NCBI GenBank assembly: GCA_017534535.1
Contig: JAFXVZ010000039.1
Span: forward strand, 1 to 44,829
Length of the DNA: 44,829 nucleotides
Source of the DNA: Bacteroidaceae bacterium
GTDB lineage: Bacteria; Bacteroidota; Bacteroidia; Bacteroidales; Bacteroidaceae
Direction of reading: 5' to 3'
The position numbers were made by a program, and so were the translations under genes. This document shows positions 1 through 8,663 of the stretch, in pieces; position 1 is the stretch's first letter; the number at the start of each line of letters is the position of its first letter. The notes beneath the pieces were generated by a model, which saw nothing but the letters and a program-made list of their open reading frames with translations, searched no databases and was not told the origin of the DNA.

Positions 1-529
1 GTTCTTGTTGCTGTTGCTGTTGTTGCTCTTGCTGTTGTTTTTCTTGTTGCTGTTGCTGCTGGTTGTTGTCACCACCCTGCTGTTCCTGGTCTTTTAACAA
101 TTTCTGGCAGAGTGCCAAGTTATAACGTGTCTCGTGGTCACGAGGATTGTTCCGAAGAGACTCCTTATAAGCCTCGATGGCTTGCTGGTAATGCTTAGCA
201 GCCTGGTGAATGACACCTGTGTTGTGATACACCGCTGCCAATTTGTTCTTATCATGTTCCATCTTCGAGGCAGCCTCATATTCCTTCAATGCTTCCTGCG
301 GCTTGTTCTGGAAAAGCAGGGAGTTACCCAAGTTATACCTAGCCATGCCTGACGTAGGATTGACCTCTTGTGCCTTTCGGTAATTCACCTCTGCATCCAC
401 AAACACGCTGTCGTGGTACTGCCTGTTTCCCTTGCGGATATAGTCACGCTCAGCCTTTTGAGCCCAACCATTTGCCACGCCCAGCGTCAATGTTGCAAAG
501 AGCAGATATTTTAGTCGTTGTGTTTTCAT
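1..529 (-). CDS. batC: BatC-like TPR protein (partial, C-terminus off window)
   Basis: Reading from the ATG at 529 gives a signal-peptide-like N-terminus (MKTQRLKYLLFATLTLG...) followed by tetratricopeptide repeats (motifs such as ARYNLGNSLLFQNKPQEAL and a second unit around HYQQAIEAYKESL), then a long glutamine/glutamate tract that runs into the window edge. TPR proteins of this kind sit after batB in the Bacteroides aerotolerance operon and are thought to act in the periplasm with the VWA proteins. The start codon overlaps the batB stop as ATGA (526-529), a sign of translational coupling. The poly-Gln part is coded by mixed CAA/CAG repeats. The 3' end is missing, so total length and any further domain are unknown. 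Confidence 0.85.
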   Translation of the reverse strand, partial: MKTQRLKYLLFATLTLGVANGWAQKAERDYIRKGNRQYHDSVFVDAEVNYRKAQEVNPTSGMARYNLGNSLLFQNKPQEALKEYEAASKMEHDKNKLAAVYHNTGVIHQAAKHYQQAIEAYKESLRNNPRDHETRYNLALCQKLLKDQEQQGGDNNQQQQQQEKQQQEQQQQQQQE

Positions 530-1548
530 TTTTCAAATAAATGTATTTTGTTGAACAAAGGGTTCTGTCGTTCCATGATCAACAGTTCGATAATGAGCAA
601 TAGCAACAATATCCATGCTACTGCCTGGAACTGCTCGTTATAATCAGAATAAACCTGCGTCTCTATGTCAGCTTTCGCCAATTTATCGATGGCTTGCTGA
701 ATAGCACGTTGTGCAGTATTGGTATTATCCACCCTCACATACACGCCGTTACCTGCTTTTGCCAAGTCTTGGCACATCTGCTCATTGAGCTTGGTGACCA
801 CAATATTACCATCCTTATCCCTTCGGAAATCCCTGGAATCCTCCATCGGTATGGGTGAGCCTTCAGGAGAACCAATACCCAGTACATTGATTTGGATATC
901 CTTGTCCGTCAATGATTTGATAGCTTGGTCAACGCCTCCTTCGTGGTTCTCACCGTCCGTGATGAGAATGATGGTACGCCCCACCCCATCTTGTGGCGTG
1001 AAACTACGGTTTGCCAAAGTCAACGCTGCTCCTAAGTCGGTACCCTGCTTGGTTATCAAGGCAGGAGTGATGGACTCCAAGAACATTTTAGCGGAGATAT
1101 AGTCGCTGGTGATAGGCAACTGTGTGAAGGCATCGCCGGCAAAGACGATGAGCCCCACCTTGTCTTGCTCCATCTTATCCACTAACTGAGAAATCAGTCG
1201 TTTGGCCTTCTCTAAACGACTGGGTTGTATGTCTTGTGCCAGCATAGAGTTGGATATATCAAGAGCAATGATTACTTCCACACCTTGACGCTTTACCGTT
1301 TCCAGCTTGGATCCGAATTGCGGTCGAGCCAACAAAACAGCAAATAAGGCAATACAACCCAAAATGAGGGCAAACTTGATATCCGGACGACGTTTCGAAA
1401 CATCTGGCATAAGTGATGCCATCAATTCTGGATCGCCAAACTCACGGATGGCCTTGCGGCGTCGGAAGTTTGAATATAGGTAAAAAGCTACCAATACCGG
1501 AAGCAAAAGCAGCAGGTACAAGTAAGCCGGGTCTTCAAATCTGAACAT
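526..1548 (-). CDS. batB: BatB, VWA-domain membrane protein
   Basis: 340 residues. Two N-terminal hydrophobic segments (about 8-26 and 58-76) precede a von Willebrand factor A domain whose MIDAS motif DISNS lies at about 97-101; further metal-site elements follow (FAGDAFTQLP, ITDGENHEGG). A third transmembrane segment lies near 310-330, so the VWA domain is predicted on the periplasmic side, anchored at both ends. Bat proteins were described in Bacteroides fragilis as needed for aerotolerance; the molecular role is still unclear, probably complex assembly with the MoxR ATPase. It lies 25 bp after batA and overlaps batC by 4 bp, so it is part of one transcription unit. Confidence 0.92.
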   Translation of the reverse strand: MFRFEDPAYLYLLLLLPVLVAFYLYSNFRRRKAIREFGDPELMASLMPDVSKRRPDIKFALILGCIALFAVLLARPQFGSKLETVKRQGVEVIIALDISNSMLAQDIQPSRLEKAKRLISQLVDKMEQDKVGLIVFAGDAFTQLPITSDYISAKMFLESITPALITKQGTDLGAALTLANRSFTPQDGVGRTIILITDGENHEGGVDQAIKSLTDKDIQINVLGIGSPEGSPIPMEDSRDFRRDKDGNIVVTKLNEQMCQDLAKAGNGVYVRVDNTNTAQRAIQQAIDKLAKADIETQVYSDYNEQFQAVAWILLLLLIIELLIMERQNPLFNKIHLFEK

Positions 1549-1573
1549 ATATTACTATCCTCCTAAATAATTA

Positions 1574-2557
1574 TTAAGGAATCTTTTTCAATAACGTGTT
1601 GCGCAGCAGCACCTCCAGCAGGATGCACAGGAAAGCCGCCAGGGCAAACCACTCATATTTCTCATCACGCTTGCTGAACTGACGAACGTTGAGCTTGGTC
1701 TTCTCCAGTTTGTCAATCTCCTGATATACCTCCTCGAGTTTCGAGTTACTGGTGGCACGGAAATAGTTGCCTTGTGTGGTGCTGGCAATTTCGCTAAGCG
1801 TCTTCTCATCAATCTCCACTGGTAGGTTCACATATTGTACGGTGCCTGCCACCTGATAAGGATAGGGAGCCATGCCGTTTGTACCCACGCCAATAGTATA
1901 AACCCTAATACCGAAGCTTTTAGCTATCTCAGCAGCTGTCAATGGGGAGATTTCGCCACGGTTGTTGGTTCCATCCGTCAGCATAATCACCACCTTCGAC
2001 TTTGCCTTGCTGTCTTTCAGTCGGCTTACGGCATTAGCGATACCCATGCCTACAGCCGTACCATCTTCTATCAAACCGCAATTCACGTCCTTGATAAGAT
2101 TCAAAAGCACGGAATGATCTACCGTCAGCGGGCATTGCGTAAAGCTTTCGCCAGCAAAAAGCGTGATGCCAATGTTATCGTTAGGACGACCGTTTATGAA
2201 CTCAGCAGCCACTTGCTTGGCAGCCTCCAAGCGATTGGGTTTTAAATCTTCTGCCAACATACTGGTAGATACGTCTATAGCTAGCATAATGTCAATTCCT
2301 TCTATTTCACTGTTCTGCCAACTATTGGTAGTTTGTGGCCTTGCCAATACCATAATTAGCAGCGCCAGTGCCAGTATCCTAAGGATGAAAGGTGCATGGA
2401 TGAGGTAGTTCTTGTAACTTTTGGGTGCATAGGTATAAACGGTGGTATCAGACACTTGCAATGAAGCATCTGACTTCTTTCTGCTGAGTACATAACCTAC
2501 AATCAAGGGTATAAGCAGCAGCAATAAAAACAGATATCCACTATCAGCAAAAACCAT
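1574..2557 (-). CDS. batA: BatA, VWA-domain membrane protein
   Basis: 327 residues with the same architecture as its neighbour BatB: N-terminal membrane segments at about 8-25 and 55-73, a VWA domain with intact MIDAS DVSTS at 95-99 and the downstream LFAGESFTQCP and LTDGTNNRGE elements, and a C-terminal membrane segment near 302-320. BatA and BatB are paralogs, presumably an old tandem duplication. Position between the DUF58/membrane genes and batB matches the Bacteroides aerotolerance operon. Nine bp separate it from the upstream gene, so co-transcription is very likely. The exact substrate of the VWA domain is not known. Confidence 0.92.
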   Translation of the reverse strand: MVFADSGYLFLLLLLIPLIVGYVLSRKKSDASLQVSDTTVYTYAPKSYKNYLIHAPFILRILALALLIMVLARPQTTNSWQNSEIEGIDIMLAIDVSTSMLAEDLKPNRLEAAKQVAAEFINGRPNDNIGITLFAGESFTQCPLTVDHSVLLNLIKDVNCGLIEDGTAVGMGIANAVSRLKDSKAKSKVVIMLTDGTNNRGEISPLTAAEIAKSFGIRVYTIGVGTNGMAPYPYQVAGTVQYVNLPVEIDEKTLSEIASTTQGNYFRATSNSKLEEVYQEIDKLEKTKLNVRQFSKRDEKYEWFALAAFLCILLEVLLRNTLLKKIP

Positions 2558-2566
2558 ATCCTATCC

Positions 2567-3637
2567 TCATGCTAAGTTGTTATACAACTCCATTCCTATA
2601 TATACCAATGCGCCAATCAGGTATATCGAGATGGCAGCGATGCCTATGCCCAAGAGCACCTTAGTGCGTAAAGGGCGCTTCTCAATGATAGTGATTTCTG
2701 TAGGTGAAGGCTTGGCATTGGGGTCTTCCTCTTCCTTGGTATCGTTGATGAACTTCACTGCATTCAACAAGTTAGCATCGTTTTCGTTCATCATTGGGAT
2801 AAACTTTGCAAACTTCACCAAATCGGCTGTCTTAAGCAAGTCCTTCAACTCTCGTAAAGCATCTGCATCGTCCACACGCTCCAACTTGTCGATAATCTCA
2901 TCAGTTGTCATTTCCAACGCCTTGAAGCCAAAGCGCTTTTCTATGTAGGAACGCAGGGTATCGGTAAGTTGTGTGTAATACTCTTTCGAGAGTCCATGTT
3001 GCCAAACCTTCTCATTTTTGATTCGCTCAATCTCCTGCATAGCCAACTGATGAGGTGGCAACTGAGGTTCAACCTTTACTTTCCGGATGATTGGCTGGTT
3101 GTCACGTATGCGTTTGATCAGGTACAATAACAAGAAAAGTGCTGGTATCCAGAGGATGGCACAGGCGATGACACCATACCAGTCAGCCCATACAAAAGGT
3201 GGCTTCATCACGTCTTTCGGGCCAAAGAACTGATCTGGATGAAGAGTATCTACTGGCATAGAGAAAACCTTTAGTGCCAAAGGATTGGATTTATATACTT
3301 CATCCTCTACTTTAACCTCCATAGGAGGCAAGTAATACAATGCCGAGTCGAAGGAAGTGATGGTATAAACCTCCTTGACAAGCATGCGCTTGTTGTCGTT
3401 GAGGTATTGAGTGTCTGGTTTGGCCACATCTAACACCTCAACGCCCCTAACCAAGGTGTCGGGATATGCTGGAAGTATCAATCGTTTGTCAGCATCAAGA
3501 GATACTTGTAAGCTAATGTGCGCCTGTTCGCCTATCATCAGCTCCAAGGAGTCGATAGATGCCTCTACTGATACCTGAGCTATGGTTGGCAACAGACAGC
3601 CCATCATGTATGTTAATAAAACTAACAGTCTTTTCAT
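2567..3637 (-). CDS. Bat-operon membrane protein, conserved in Bacteroidetes
   Basis: 356 residues. A signal peptide (about 1-20, ending near TIAQ) is followed by a periplasmic beta-rich segment, a transmembrane helix near 155-175 (VIACAILWIPALFLLLYL), a cytoplasmic helical region and a last membrane helix near 330-350. The second half carries a helical motif (Y.QLTDTLRSYIEKRFG...EMTTDEII) typical of the conserved protein encoded between DUF58 and batA. Two membrane spans around a soluble domain suggest a scaffold joining the periplasmic VWA proteins to the cytoplasmic MoxR/DUF58 pair; this is inference from order and topology. Gaps to its neighbours are 11 and 9 bp. Confidence 0.82.
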   Translation of the reverse strand: MKRLLVLLTYMMGCLLPTIAQVSVEASIDSLELMIGEQAHISLQVSLDADKRLILPAYPDTLVRGVEVLDVAKPDTQYLNDNKRMLVKEVYTITSFDSALYYLPPMEVKVEDEVYKSNPLALKVFSMPVDTLHPDQFFGPKDVMKPPFVWADWYGVIACAILWIPALFLLLYLIKRIRDNQPIIRKVKVEPQLPPHQLAMQEIERIKNEKVWQHGLSKEYYTQLTDTLRSYIEKRFGFKALEMTTDEIIDKLERVDDADALRELKDLLKTADLVKFAKFIPMMNENDANLLNAVKFINDTKEEEDPNAKPSPTEITIIEKRPLRTKVLLGIGIAAISIYLIGALVYIGMELYNNLA

Positions 3638-3648
3638 TATTCTTATAC

Positions 3649-4518
3649 TTAATTCCTTTGAGCGAACAAACTCATCAGGGATTTCACATAGTCTTGGTCA
3701 GTGCGTATGGATACGCTATCCACGTTGCTCTTCTGGAACACATCTGCCAAAGCAGTTTTCTGGGCTATCCACCAGTCGTGATGTGCCTTACGCACAGCCT
3801 TCGATGAGGTGTCAATCCATTGTCCCACACCTGTTTCCGCATCTTTTACACGCATCAATCCCACTGCTGGTAACTCCTCCAGTCGTCTATCATATACCTG
3901 CACAGCCACCACGTCGTGCTTTTGGTTGGCAATGGTCATGGCACCTTTGAAGTCCTTGCGGTCGATGAAGTCAGATAGGATAAATGCAGTACATCTACGT
4001 TTCATCACATTGGTAAGGTATTGCAAACCCACACCAATGTCAGTCATACGGCTCTCAGGATGGAAGTCTATTAACTCCCTGATAATATACAGGATATGTT
4101 TTCTGCCTTTCTTAGGAGGGATGAACTTCTCTATCTTATCAGAGAAAAAGATGACGCCAATCTTATCGTTGTTCTGCATGGCAGAGAAAGCCAATGTGGC
4201 TGCAATCTCAGTTACCATGTCTTTCTTCATCTGCTTGACGGTACCAAAATCCAGACTTCCGGAAACATCAACCAGCAACATCACTGTAAGTTCGCGTTCT
4301 TCTTCATACACCTTTACGTAGGGCTTGTGGAATCGTGCAGTCACATTCCAGTCGATGTCACGGATATCATCACCGTACTGATACTCGCGAACCTCAGAGA
4401 ATGCCATACCCCTACCCTTGAAAGCTGAGTGATACTCACCTGCAAAGATATTGTTAGACAAGCCCTTGGTCTTGATCTCAATACGTCTGACGCGCTTTAA
4501 TAATTCTGTCGTTTCCAT
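3649..4518 (-). CDS. DUF58 domain protein (MoxR partner)
   Basis: 289 residues, no signal peptide or membrane span, so cytoplasmic. It carries the DUF58 signature around residues 46-62 (EYQYGDDIRDIDWNVTAR) and a VWA-like fold with DVSGS at 84-88. DUF58 proteins are almost always coded next to a MoxR ATPase and are thought to be its adaptor or client. Here the gene follows moxR by 18 bp and precedes the Bat membrane genes, which fits a MoxR-DUF58-VWA chaperone-like module. Many DUF58 proteins have N-terminal membrane helices; this one does not, the usual short Bacteroidetes form. Confidence 0.9.
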   Translation of the reverse strand: METTELLKRVRRIEIKTKGLSNNIFAGEYHSAFKGRGMAFSEVREYQYGDDIRDIDWNVTARFHKPYVKVYEEERELTVMLLVDVSGSLDFGTVKQMKKDMVTEIAATLAFSAMQNNDKIGVIFFSDKIEKFIPPKKGRKHILYIIRELIDFHPESRMTDIGVGLQYLTNVMKRRCTAFILSDFIDRKDFKGAMTIANQKHDVVAVQVYDRRLEELPAVGLMRVKDAETGVGQWIDTSSKAVRKAHHDWWIAQKTALADVFQKSNVDSVSIRTDQDYVKSLMSLFAQRN

Positions 4519-4536
4519 GAGCTGAACAACTAATTA

Positions 4537-5532
4537 TCAAGGCACTTTCACTTCATCCAGTATCATACTTACAATCTCGTCAGCAGTAAGGTTACTTGCC
4601 TCTGCCTCATAAGAAAGGCCGATGCGGTGACGCATCACGTCGTGTGCCACAGCACGTACGTCTTCTGGAATGAGATAGCCACGATGCTTGATGTAAGCAT
4701 AGCTACGCGCAGCTAAAGCAAGGTTAATGGAAGCTCGAGGCGAGCCTCCAAAGCTCAACATACCTTTCAGCTTATCGAGACCATACTGCTCTGGATAGCG
4801 GGAAGCGAAAACAATGTCAAGGATGTATTGCTCAATTTTCTCATCGATATAAACCTCACGCACCAGCTTACGAGCTTCGATGATTTCATCAGCGGTCAGC
4901 ACTGGCAGTACCTTTACCTTGTCTCCATTAATATTCTGACGGATAATCAGTTTCTCTTCATCCAGCTTTGGATAATCAATCACCACCTTCAGCATAAAAC
5001 GATCAACCTGTGCCTCAGGCAACTGGTAAGTTCCCTCCTGCTCAATGGGGTTTTGTGTAGCCAGCACTAGGAATGGCTCTGGCAACTTGAACGTCTGACT
5101 ACCAATGGTTACCTGACGCTCCTGCATAGCTTCGAGCAGGGCACTTTGCACTTTAGCAGGGGCACGGTTTATTTCATCTGCCAAAACGAAGTTGGCAAAC
5201 ACAGGACCTTGCTTTACTTGGAACACCTCGTCTTTTTGGCTATAAACCATCGTGCCAATTACATCGGCAGGCAATAAGTCGGGAGTAAATTGAATACGAC
5301 TGTATTTTGCGTCAATCAACGATGCTAGTGTTTTGATGGCCAATGTCTTTGCCAAACCAGGTACACCTTCGAGGAGTACATGGCCGTCAGACAATAAACC
5401 AATCAACAACGATTCGATGAGGTGCTTCTGCCCCACAATCGTTTGGTTCATACCAGTAGTAAGATGAGTAATAAAAGTACTTTTGCTCTCAATCCGCTCA
5501 TTCAGTTCGCGGATATTAATTGAATCTGCCAT
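4537..5532 (-). CDS. moxR: MoxR-family AAA+ ATPase
   Basis: 331 residues, the normal family length. The Walker A motif GVPGLAKT is at 56-63, Walker B VLADEINR near 116-123, and the sensor/arginine region with ATQNPIEQEGTYQLPEAQ and DRFM follows. MoxR ATPases use ATP hydrolysis to mature or assemble protein complexes, typically with VWA partners. It is the first gene of the six-gene Bat cluster seen here. Only 33 bp separate it from the HU-LysM gene upstream on the same strand, and no TAnnTTTG box is obvious in that gap, so it may be transcribed from further upstream. Confidence 0.95.
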   Translation of the reverse strand: MADSINIRELNERIESKSTFITHLTTGMNQTIVGQKHLIESLLIGLLSDGHVLLEGVPGLAKTLAIKTLASLIDAKYSRIQFTPDLLPADVIGTMVYSQKDEVFQVKQGPVFANFVLADEINRAPAKVQSALLEAMQERQVTIGSQTFKLPEPFLVLATQNPIEQEGTYQLPEAQVDRFMLKVVIDYPKLDEEKLIIRQNINGDKVKVLPVLTADEIIEARKLVREVYIDEKIEQYILDIVFASRYPEQYGLDKLKGMLSFGGSPRASINLALAARSYAYIKHRGYLIPEDVRAVAHDVMRHRIGLSYEAEASNLTADEIVSMILDEVKVP

Positions 5533-5565
5533 AGTTTTTCTATCAATTATTATGTTGTTTGTTTT

Positions 5566-6996
5566 TTATTTCTTCACAAGTTTGGGTATTCTGATAATGG
5601 TGCCTACAGGCACATTGTCTTGGTCTTTGATTACATCTTTGTTATAGCTTACAATGTAAGTATAAAGCCTGCTAACGCCATAGTATTTTCTGGCAATAGC
5701 GTTAAGTGTTTCACCTTTCTGCAAGGTATGAGTGGCTAATTCTCCATCTGTTACATAAGCAACACCTTCTTCCAACCTGGGATACCCCTCATTAGTTGTT
5801 GTTTGAGTAGCAGCAGGAGTTGTTTGAGGTGTTGGAGCAGCTTGCTCTTTAGCTGTAACGGGTGTGTCAACAGGTGTATCAGGTGTGTTTTCAGGCTGAT
5901 TGACAACTGCTTGCTCAGTTACTTGTCCTGCTTGAGACATATTCTCTACAGGTTGTGTTCCTTCAGAAGATGTTTCCGTTGGTTGTACAGGATTGAGGGG
6001 CTCATGCACACGTACTGGCTTGGTTCCCTCCTGTTTGGCTATGTCTGGGTAATATAGATAGGCAACTGCACCCAAGCAGAGCATGATGACCAATACGGCA
6101 ATGAACATCAAGTATGGAGTCGAGGAGCCTTCTGCCTTTTTGGAGATTTCCCGGCGTTTTTCATCTGAAATACGCAAAGCTTTGACCTCCTCCTGATGGC
6201 TCACTGGTTGGTCTCTTTTCTTGATTTCATCATCATCGAATATTGGCAATATCTTGACGGATTGTTCTTCGGCAACAGGCTCTTCTACAGCAGCTTGTTC
6301 TTTAATGATAGAGCCCTCTGCAACAGGTTCTTCAATTGAAGAAGGTTTCTCTTCTACTACAGGAGTAATATCTTCAACGATAGATTCCTCAACAACAGAT
6401 TCTGGTTCTTCTGTAACAGACTCCTCCTTTACAATAGATTCCTCTGAAACAGGAACTTCCCCTTCAACAATAGGTGTCGGCTCCTCTGCAACAGGTTCTC
6501 CAGCATTTGGTTCTTCTTTTGTAGCTGGTACTTCTTCTATTTCAGAAGCAGGCTTTTCAACAACAGGTCCTGCTACCATAGGTTCCACCATCACAGAATC
6601 CTCAGTCACCACTTCTTCTGTTTCAATATCGGCATCAGTATCGCCAATCACCTCAGGAGTATCAATCTCCACGCCATCAGCCAAAACCACAGTTTCAAAA
6701 GCAGAAAACGGCTTGTTCACTACCTCTTTCAGCGAATTATCTGGAGTAAAGGAAATTTTTGAATGGCCTTGAATTTCAATTCGTTCGCCTGTGTTGACAT
6801 TGATGCTTTCGCGACTATCCACATCAATAAGCTTGAAAGTACCAAGACCCTTCACTTTTACGTATTTGTCTTTTTCAAGGGCTTCTTCAATAAGCGAGAA
6901 GAAATCTTTGACAAATGATTCTGCATTTTTCTTGCTTAACCCGTGGGTTTCAGCCAGTTCTTCAGTCAGATTCTGTATGTTCAGTTTTTCGTTCAT
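5566..6996 (-). CDS. HU-like DNA-binding domain fused through a membrane helix to LysM
   Basis: 476 residues in four parts. Residues 1-100 are an HU/IHF-like DNA-binding domain (VKVKGLGTFKLIDVDSRES, then INVNTGERI and ISFTPDNSLKE). Residues 105-250 are an acidic low-complexity region of repeated V-x-E-E-P units. Residues 295-317 are a hydrophobic helix (YLMFIAVLVIMLCLGAVAYL) preceded by basic residues RREISKK, which favours the N-terminus inside the cell. A Pro/Thr/Gln-rich linker leads to a LysM domain at about 422-473 (HTLQKGETLNAIARKYYG). As seen, this would place a nucleoid-binding domain in the cytoplasm and a peptidoglycan-binding domain in the periplasm. It starts 12 bp after the HU paralog. 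Function is inferred from domains only. Confidence 0.88.
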   Translation of the reverse strand: MNEKLNIQNLTEELAETHGLSKKNAESFVKDFFSLIEEALEKDKYVKVKGLGTFKLIDVDSRESINVNTGERIEIQGHSKISFTPDNSLKEVVNKPFSAFETVVLADGVEIDTPEVIGDTDADIETEEVVTEDSVMVEPMVAGPVVEKPASEIEEVPATKEEPNAGEPVAEEPTPIVEGEVPVSEESIVKEESVTEEPESVVEESIVEDITPVVEEKPSSIEEPVAEGSIIKEQAAVEEPVAEEQSVKILPIFDDDEIKKRDQPVSHQEEVKALRISDEKRREISKKAEGSSTPYLMFIAVLVIMLCLGAVAYLYYPDIAKQEGTKPVRVHEPLNPVQPTETSSEGTQPVENMSQAGQVTEQAVVNQPENTPDTPVDTPVTAKEQAAPTPQTTPAATQTTTNEGYPRLEEGVAYVTDGELATHTLQKGETLNAIARKYYGVSRLYTYIVSYNKDVIKDQDNVPVGTIIRIPKLVKK

Positions 6997-7008
6997 CGTT
7001 GTTTATCT

Positions 7009-7281
7009 CTATTTGAATTTATCTTTCAATACATTGCTTGGTCTAAACGTCAGCACCAACTTAGGAGGTACCAGCAGACGTTGCTTGGTAACGGGATTGA
7101 CAGATATGCGTTCCAGCTTTTTCTTGATTTCAAAAGAACCAAAATTTTGGATTACGATACTGTCATTGTTCTGCCACTGTTCCGTCATAACCTCAACCAA
7201 ACTGAGTATCATGTCAGTGGCATCTCGGGTTGTATAACCTCCCCTGCGAGACAATTCTGCTATAAATTCCTTGTTGTTCAC
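7009..7281 (-). CDS. HU-family DNA-binding protein
   Basis: 90 residues, the standard HU/IHF length. The helical dimerisation half (FIAELSRRGGYTTRDATDM) is followed by the beta-arm part (IVIQNFGSFEIKKKLERIS, NPVTKQRLLVPPK, LTFRPSNVLKDKF). The start codon is GTG at 7281; no in-frame ATG lies close upstream and the protein begins where family members normally do. It is followed after 12 bp by the HU-TM-LysM gene, whose N-terminal domain is paralogous, so the pair may have arisen by duplication and could form heterodimers (inference). It sits 83 bp after rimO on the same strand and may belong to the ftsY-rimO transcription unit. Confidence 0.9.
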   Translation of the reverse strand: MNNKEFIAELSRRGGYTTRDATDMILSLVEVMTEQWQNNDSIVIQNFGSFEIKKKLERISVNPVTKQRLLVPPKLVLTFRPSNVLKDKFK

Positions 7282-7364
7282 TGGTACAATTTTCAGGTAT
7301 TTCCGATTTTCCGTGTGAAATTACAGAATTCTGCTTATATATGAATAACTTTTGTCGTTAAAAA

Positions 7365-8663
7365 TCATAAAACGCGCCCAAAAAGGTCGTAATCTTCGGC
7401 TGAAGTAATCTCAATCGTGCAAAAATCACCAATTTGAAGGGACTTTTCAGGTTTAGTAATGAGCACTTCTGGATCCACCTCAGGGGAGTCAAATTCAGTG
7501 CGTCCCACATAGTAATCAACCTCCTCTCTGTCGATCATCACCTTCAAAACCTGCTCCACTTTTGCTTGATGCAAGGTGGCGGAAATCTCTTGCTGAATAG
7601 CCATCAACTCATCCAATCTGCGTTGTTTCACCTCAGGTGAAATGTCGTCTTTGTAATGCTGAGCAGAATAGGTGCCTTCCTCCTCTGAGTAAGCAAAAGC
7701 TCCCATTCTATCGAATTTCATATCGCGTACAAACTGTTTGAGCTCCTCAAAATCAGCCTCTGTTTCGCCTGGATGTCCCACCATAAGGGTGGTACGGATG
7801 TGTATCCCTGGCACCTCACGACGCATGGTTTCAATCAGTTGGTAAGTATCTGCTTTGGTAACATGTCGATGCATCAGCTCCAACATATGATCGCTGATGT
7901 GTTGCAAAGCTATATCCATATACTTACAAATGTTGGGATGTTTACGCATCACTTCCAACAGCTCCAATGGGAAATGCGATGGGTAAGCATAATGGAGCCT
8001 GATCCACTCTACGCCAGGAACTTGGGCAATCTTGTCGATTAGCTCGGCTATCATCTGCTTCTGATAGAGATCGATGCCATAATATGTGAGTTCCTGGGCT
8101 ATGACCTGAAACTCTTTTACACCTTGCTCAACCAAATTCTTCACCTCTGCCAGGATGTCTTCCATAGGGCGAGAGTGATGCGGTCCCGTGATGATGGGAA
8201 TAGCACAATATGAGCAATGCCTGTCGCATCCCTCGGAAATCTTCAGGTAAGCATAATGCTTGGGTGTAGTAAGCATGCGTTCTCCACAATGCTCTAAGTT
8301 AGTGGCATAGCCCAAATCTTGTATTAGGGAAGGCCAATCGAACTTGCCATAAAACTTATCTACCTCTGGTATCTCTTGTTGTAGTTCTTCTCTATATCTT
8401 TGTGACAGACAACCCATCACATAGAGCTTAGAAAGTCTGCCCTCTTGCTTGGCCTGTACAAAGTCAAGTATCATATTGATAGACTCCTCTTTGGCATCAC
8501 CAATGAAACCACAGGTATTGATGACTGCAATCTTAGCATTAGGTTTTTCTGGTTCGTGCTTGGGATTAAAGCCAGCAGCACGGAGCATACCCATCAGTCG
8601 TTCAGAATCCACCAGGTTCTTCGAGCAACCTAAGGTAATGATGTCGATGTCTTTCCTTCTCAT
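7365..8663 (-). CDS. rimO: RimO, ribosomal protein S12 methylthiotransferase
   Basis: 432 residues. The N-terminal methylthiotransferase domain has its three cluster cysteines at C13 (TLGCSKN), C51 (NTCGF) and C85 (VMGCLSQR). The radical-SAM motif CxxxCxxC is C146-C150-C153 (EGCDRHCSYCAIP). A TRAM-like domain forms the C-terminus and ends in the typical DLFGRVL. The CSKNLVDSE start distinguishes RimO from the tRNA enzyme MiaB. The enzyme adds a methylthio group to an aspartate of S12. Its ATG overlaps the ftsY stop as ATGA (8660-8663), so the two are translationally coupled; this ftsY-rimO order is common in Bacteroidetes. Confidence 0.96.
   Translation of the reverse strand: MRRKDIDIITLGCSKNLVDSERLMGMLRAAGFNPKHEPEKPNAKIAVINTCGFIGDAKEESINMILDFVQAKQEGRLSKLYVMGCLSQRYREELQQEIPEVDKFYGKFDWPSLIQDLGYATNLEHCGERMLTTPKHYAYLKISEGCDRHCSYCAIPIITGPHHSRPMEDILAEVKNLVEQGVKEFQVIAQELTYYGIDLYQKQMIAELIDKIAQVPGVEWIRLHYAYPSHFPLELLEVMRKHPNICKYMDIALQHISDHMLELMHRHVTKADTYQLIETMRREVPGIHIRTTLMVGHPGETEADFEELKQFVRDMKFDRMGAFAYSEEEGTYSAQHYKDDISPEVKQRRLDELMAIQQEISATLHQAKVEQVLKVMIDREEVDYYVGRTEFDSPEVDPEVLITKPEKSLQIGDFCTIEITSAEDYDLFGRVL

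Noticed and set aside
6221-6772. 183-codon Ser/Thr-rich plus-strand reading frame
   Set aside because: It is the antisense of the acidic V-x-E-E-P repeats of the HU-LysM gene; repeats on the coding strand produce open frames on the other.
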